Source: Halobellus captivus
GTDB lineage: Archaea; Halobacteriota; Halobacteria; Halobacteriales; Haloferacaceae
DNA: 64,000 bases
Assembly (NCBI RefSeq): GCF_007655485.1
Contig: NZ_VJXQ01000001.1
Coordinates: forward strand, 937,081-1,001,080
Reading direction: 5' to 3'
Under the pieces are notes generated by a model. It did not search any database. It saw only the letters and a program-made list of their open reading frames with translations, and was not told the origin of the DNA. Position numbers and translations under genes: made by a program. Numbering within the stretch: position 1 is the stretch's first letter; each line of letters starts with the position of its first letter. This document shows positions 61,970 through 64,000 of the stretch, one piece after another.

Positions 61970-63016
61970 ATGAGTGAAAAATTCGACTTGAACGCCGCGG
62001 CGGGGGTCGAAGACAGCGTCCGGGTCGCCCTGAACGGGTTCGGGCGGATCGGTCGCAACGTCTTTCGGGCGGTTCGTGACCACCCGGAGATCGAACTCGT
62101 CGGCATCAACGACGTGATGGACTTCGAGGATATGGCCTATCTCGCGAAGTACGACACCGTGATGGGTCGACTCGACGAGGTCTCCCGCGACGGCGATTCA
62201 CTCGTCGTCGGCGACACGTCGGTCCCGCTGTTCAACGTCCAAGATCCCACGAAGCTCCCGTGGGACGAACTCGACGTCGACGTCGCCCTGGAGTGTACCG
62301 GCATCTTCCGCACGAAGGAGGACGCCTCGGCCCACCTCGAAGCGGGCGCGGAGAAGGTCATTATCTCCGCGCCGCCGAAGGGCGAGGAACCGGTCAAGCA
62401 ACTCGTCTACGGCGTCAACCACGACGAGTACGACGGCGAGGACGTCGTCTCGAACGCCTCATGTACGACGAACTCCGTCAGCCCGGTCGCGAAAGTGCTC
62501 GACGAGGAGTTCGGCATCGAGAGCGGCCTCCTGACGACGGTCCACGCCTACACCGGCAGTCAGAACCTCATCGACAGCCCGCACTCGAAGCAGCGCCGCG
62601 GGCGTGCGGCAGCCGAGAACATCGTCCCCACCTCGACCGGAGCGGCGAAGGCGACGACCGAGATCCTCCCGCAACTCGAGGGGAAACTCGACGGGATGGC
62701 GATTCGCGTGCCCGTTCCGAACGGGTCGATCACGGAGCTCGTCGTCTCCCTCGACGCCGCGCCGTCGACCGACGAGATCAACGGCGCCTTCCGCGCGGCC
62801 GCCGACTCCGGTCCCCTGGCGGGCGTCCTCGGGTACACCGACGACGAGGTCGTCTCCTCGGACATTCAGGGACTCCCCTTCTCCTCGACGGTCGACCTGC
62901 AGTCGACGAATCAGGTCAACGACGGCGGCCTCTACAAGATCCTGACGTGGTACGACAACGAGTACGGCTTCTCGAACCGGATGCTCGACGTCGCCCACTA
63001 CGTCACGTACGGCTGA
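61970..63016 (+). CDS. gap: Glyceraldehyde-3-phosphate dehydrogenase (type I, GapB-like)
   Basis: A bacterial-type phosphorylating GAPDH. The Rossmann motif 'RVALNGFGRIGRNVFRAV', the active-site SNASCTTNSVSPVAK with Cys at about 165, the HAYTGSQNLIDSPH segment, and the C-terminal WYDNEYGFSNRMLD are all present. The ATG giving MSEKFDLNAAAG is favoured, although 61928 and 61949 are in frame. Upstream sequence is A+T-rich. It is followed by PGK on the same strand 126 bp later, so they probably form a glycolytic/gluconeogenic unit. Confidence 0.95.
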   Translation: MSEKFDLNAAAGVEDSVRVALNGFGRIGRNVFRAVRDHPEIELVGINDVMDFEDMAYLAKYDTVMGRLDEVSRDGDSLVVGDTSVPLFNVQDPTKLPWDELDVDVALECTGIFRTKEDASAHLEAGAEKVIISAPPKGEEPVKQLVYGVNHDEYDGEDVVSNASCTTNSVSPVAKVLDEEFGIESGLLTTVHAYTGSQNLIDSPHSKQRRGRAAAENIVPTSTGAAKATTEILPQLEGKLDGMAIRVPVPNGSITELVVSLDAAPSTDEINGAFRAAADSGPLAGVLGYTDDEVVSSDIQGLPFSSTVDLQSTNQVNDGGLYKILTWYDNEYGFSNRMLDVAHYVTYG

Positions 63017-63142
63017 GCCGCTCCACCGAGACGACACCCAGTCAAGCGCTCCACCGAGACGACACTCCGGTGACCGGATTCGCCGCGACCGGATCCGACT
63101 ACGACTAAGTAAGTCCTTCCCGAATCCATCTCACAGCCACCG

Positions 63143-64000
63143 ATGCCCACATCCACGCCGACCGCCACGTTCGAGACGCTCGACGACCTCCCGACCGAGC
63201 AGCGCGTGCTCGTCCGCCTCGATATGAACTCACCGATCGTCGACGGCGAGCCGCAGGACAACCGCCGCTTCGAGCGCCACGCGGAGACCGTGCGCGAACT
63301 CGCCGAGGCGGGACACCGCGTCGTGCTTCTCGCCCACCAGGGGCGACCCGGACGCGACGATTTCGTCTCGCTGGCGGGCCACGCCGACATCCTCGCCGAC
63401 CACGTCGACCGCGACGTCGGCTTCGTCGCCGACACCTATGGAGCGACGGCGATCGACGCCATCGAGGCGCTCGAACCGGGGGAAATCCTCCTCCTCGAAA
63501 ACACGCGGATGTGCGACGACGAACTGCCCGAGGAGGCCCCCGAGACGAAGGCCGAAAGCGAGTTCGTGCAGTCGCTCGCGCCGCACGTCGACGCGTACGT
63601 CAACGACGCCTATTCGGCCGCGCACCGTTCGCACGCCTCGCTCGTCGGCTTCCCGCTCGTACTTCCCGCCTACGCCGGGCGCGTGATGCAGACGGAGTAC
63701 GAGGCCAACACCGCCATCGCTGGCAAGGAGTTCGACGGCCGGGTGACGATGGTCGTCGGCGGCACCAAGGCGACGGACGTCATCGACGTGATGAATAACC
63801 TGGGTGACAAAGTCGACGGCTTCCTGCTCGGCGGCATCGCGGGCGAACTGTTCCTCCGCGCCGCGGGCCACCCGGTCGGATTCGACCTCGATCCCGACGC
63901 CGATCTCTACGATTCCCAGTGGGAGGCGAACCACGAGGTGGTCGAGGAGATGCTCGACGAGCGGGGCGAGCAGATCACGCTCGCGACAGACCTGGCCTAC
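63143..64000 (+). CDS. pgk: Phosphoglycerate kinase (3' truncated by window)
   Basis: The frame from ATG 63143 runs open to the window end. It begins MPTSTPTATFETLDDLP and has the PGK hallmarks VLVRLDMNSPI, HRVVLLAHQGRPGRDDF, ILLLENTRMCDDE, YVNDAYSAAHRSHASLVGFP and RVTMVVGGTKATDVIDVM. These correspond to N-domain substrate-binding motifs of the enzyme that transfers phosphate from 1,3-bisphosphoglycerate to ADP. The C-terminal nucleotide domain is mostly outside the window. Confidence 0.93.
   Translation, partial: MPTSTPTATFETLDDLPTEQRVLVRLDMNSPIVDGEPQDNRRFERHAETVRELAEAGHRVVLLAHQGRPGRDDFVSLAGHADILADHVDRDVGFVADTYGATAIDAIEALEPGEILLLENTRMCDDELPEEAPETKAESEFVQSLAPHVDAYVNDAYSAAHRSHASLVGFPLVLPAYAGRVMQTEYEANTAIAGKEFDGRVTMVVGGTKATDVIDVMNNLGDKVDGFLLGGIAGELFLRAAGHPVGFDLDPDADLYDSQWEANHEVVEEMLDERGEQITLATDLAY

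Overview
The window is from a haloarchaeon (class Halobacteria). It shows archaeal information-processing genes (TFB, aIF2-beta, Spt5/NusG-SecE, 50S L16/L10e-type, FtsZ1, D-aminoacyl-tRNA deacylase, NucS), highly acidic proteins, GC-rich codon use, many GTG starts, and TATA boxes about 25-35 bp before start codons as in leaderless transcripts. I cannot assign a genus from sequence alone.

Layout. (1) 1-21,785 is ordinary GC-rich chromosome: TFB (cut by the window edge), aIF2-beta, UPF0058 and UPF0212 proteins, an OGG1-type glycosylase, MscS, 4-alpha-glucanotransferase, SDR, ArsA ATPase, aminotransferase, CinA, a membrane hydrolase, PHP protein, the nusG-secE-ftsZ1 cluster, DtdA, a Ca2+/Na+ antiporter, AroE, an ABC exporter and a DUF192 protein. 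(2) A tRNA-Val(TAC) gene at 21,873-21,945 carries the left end of a genomic island. A perfect 41-bp direct repeat spans the tRNA 3' end at 21,932-21,972 and recurs at 50,883-50,923, next to an intact tyrosine integrase. The island is therefore about 28.95 kb. (3) 50,924-55,806 holds a Bat-type HTH regulator, tRNA-Phe(GAA) with a small integration scar behind it, and several uncharacterised proteins. (4) 55,904-64,000 returns to ordinary chromosome: an FNT-type channel fused to UspA domains, CspA, aldo/keto reductase, VanZ-like protein, NucS, L16, Hsp20, GAPDH and a truncated PGK.

The island is a dense set of DNA-processing and probable anti-phage genes, mostly A+T-richer than the host. From left to right it carries: a PLD-family (NgoFVII-like) nuclease; a Type IIG restriction-methyltransferase followed 7 bp later by a divergent two-repeat TATA-binding-protein homologue; a McrC-McrB pair whose McrB has an EVE/PUA-like N-terminus; a KAP-family membrane NTPase; a VapB-VapC-like pair; an Orc1/Cdc6 remnant; a DUF4268 nuclease; a two-gene AddB/AddA-like helicase-nuclease of host-like GC content; a small unknown gene behind a cluster of GGGATTGC repeats; a second integrase; and a Rad50/SMC-like zinc-hook ATPase overlapping a small acidic protein gene. 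The Orc1 fragment and the two related integrases suggest assembly from plasmid-derived pieces.

The strongest candidates for undescribed biology are the restriction operon with its own TBP homologue, the SMC-like ATPase plus small acidic protein flanked by degenerate TCATAGAA-type repeats, and the iteron-like cluster at 44,731-44,918. Functions given for island genes are inferences from motifs and context. No database search was possible.
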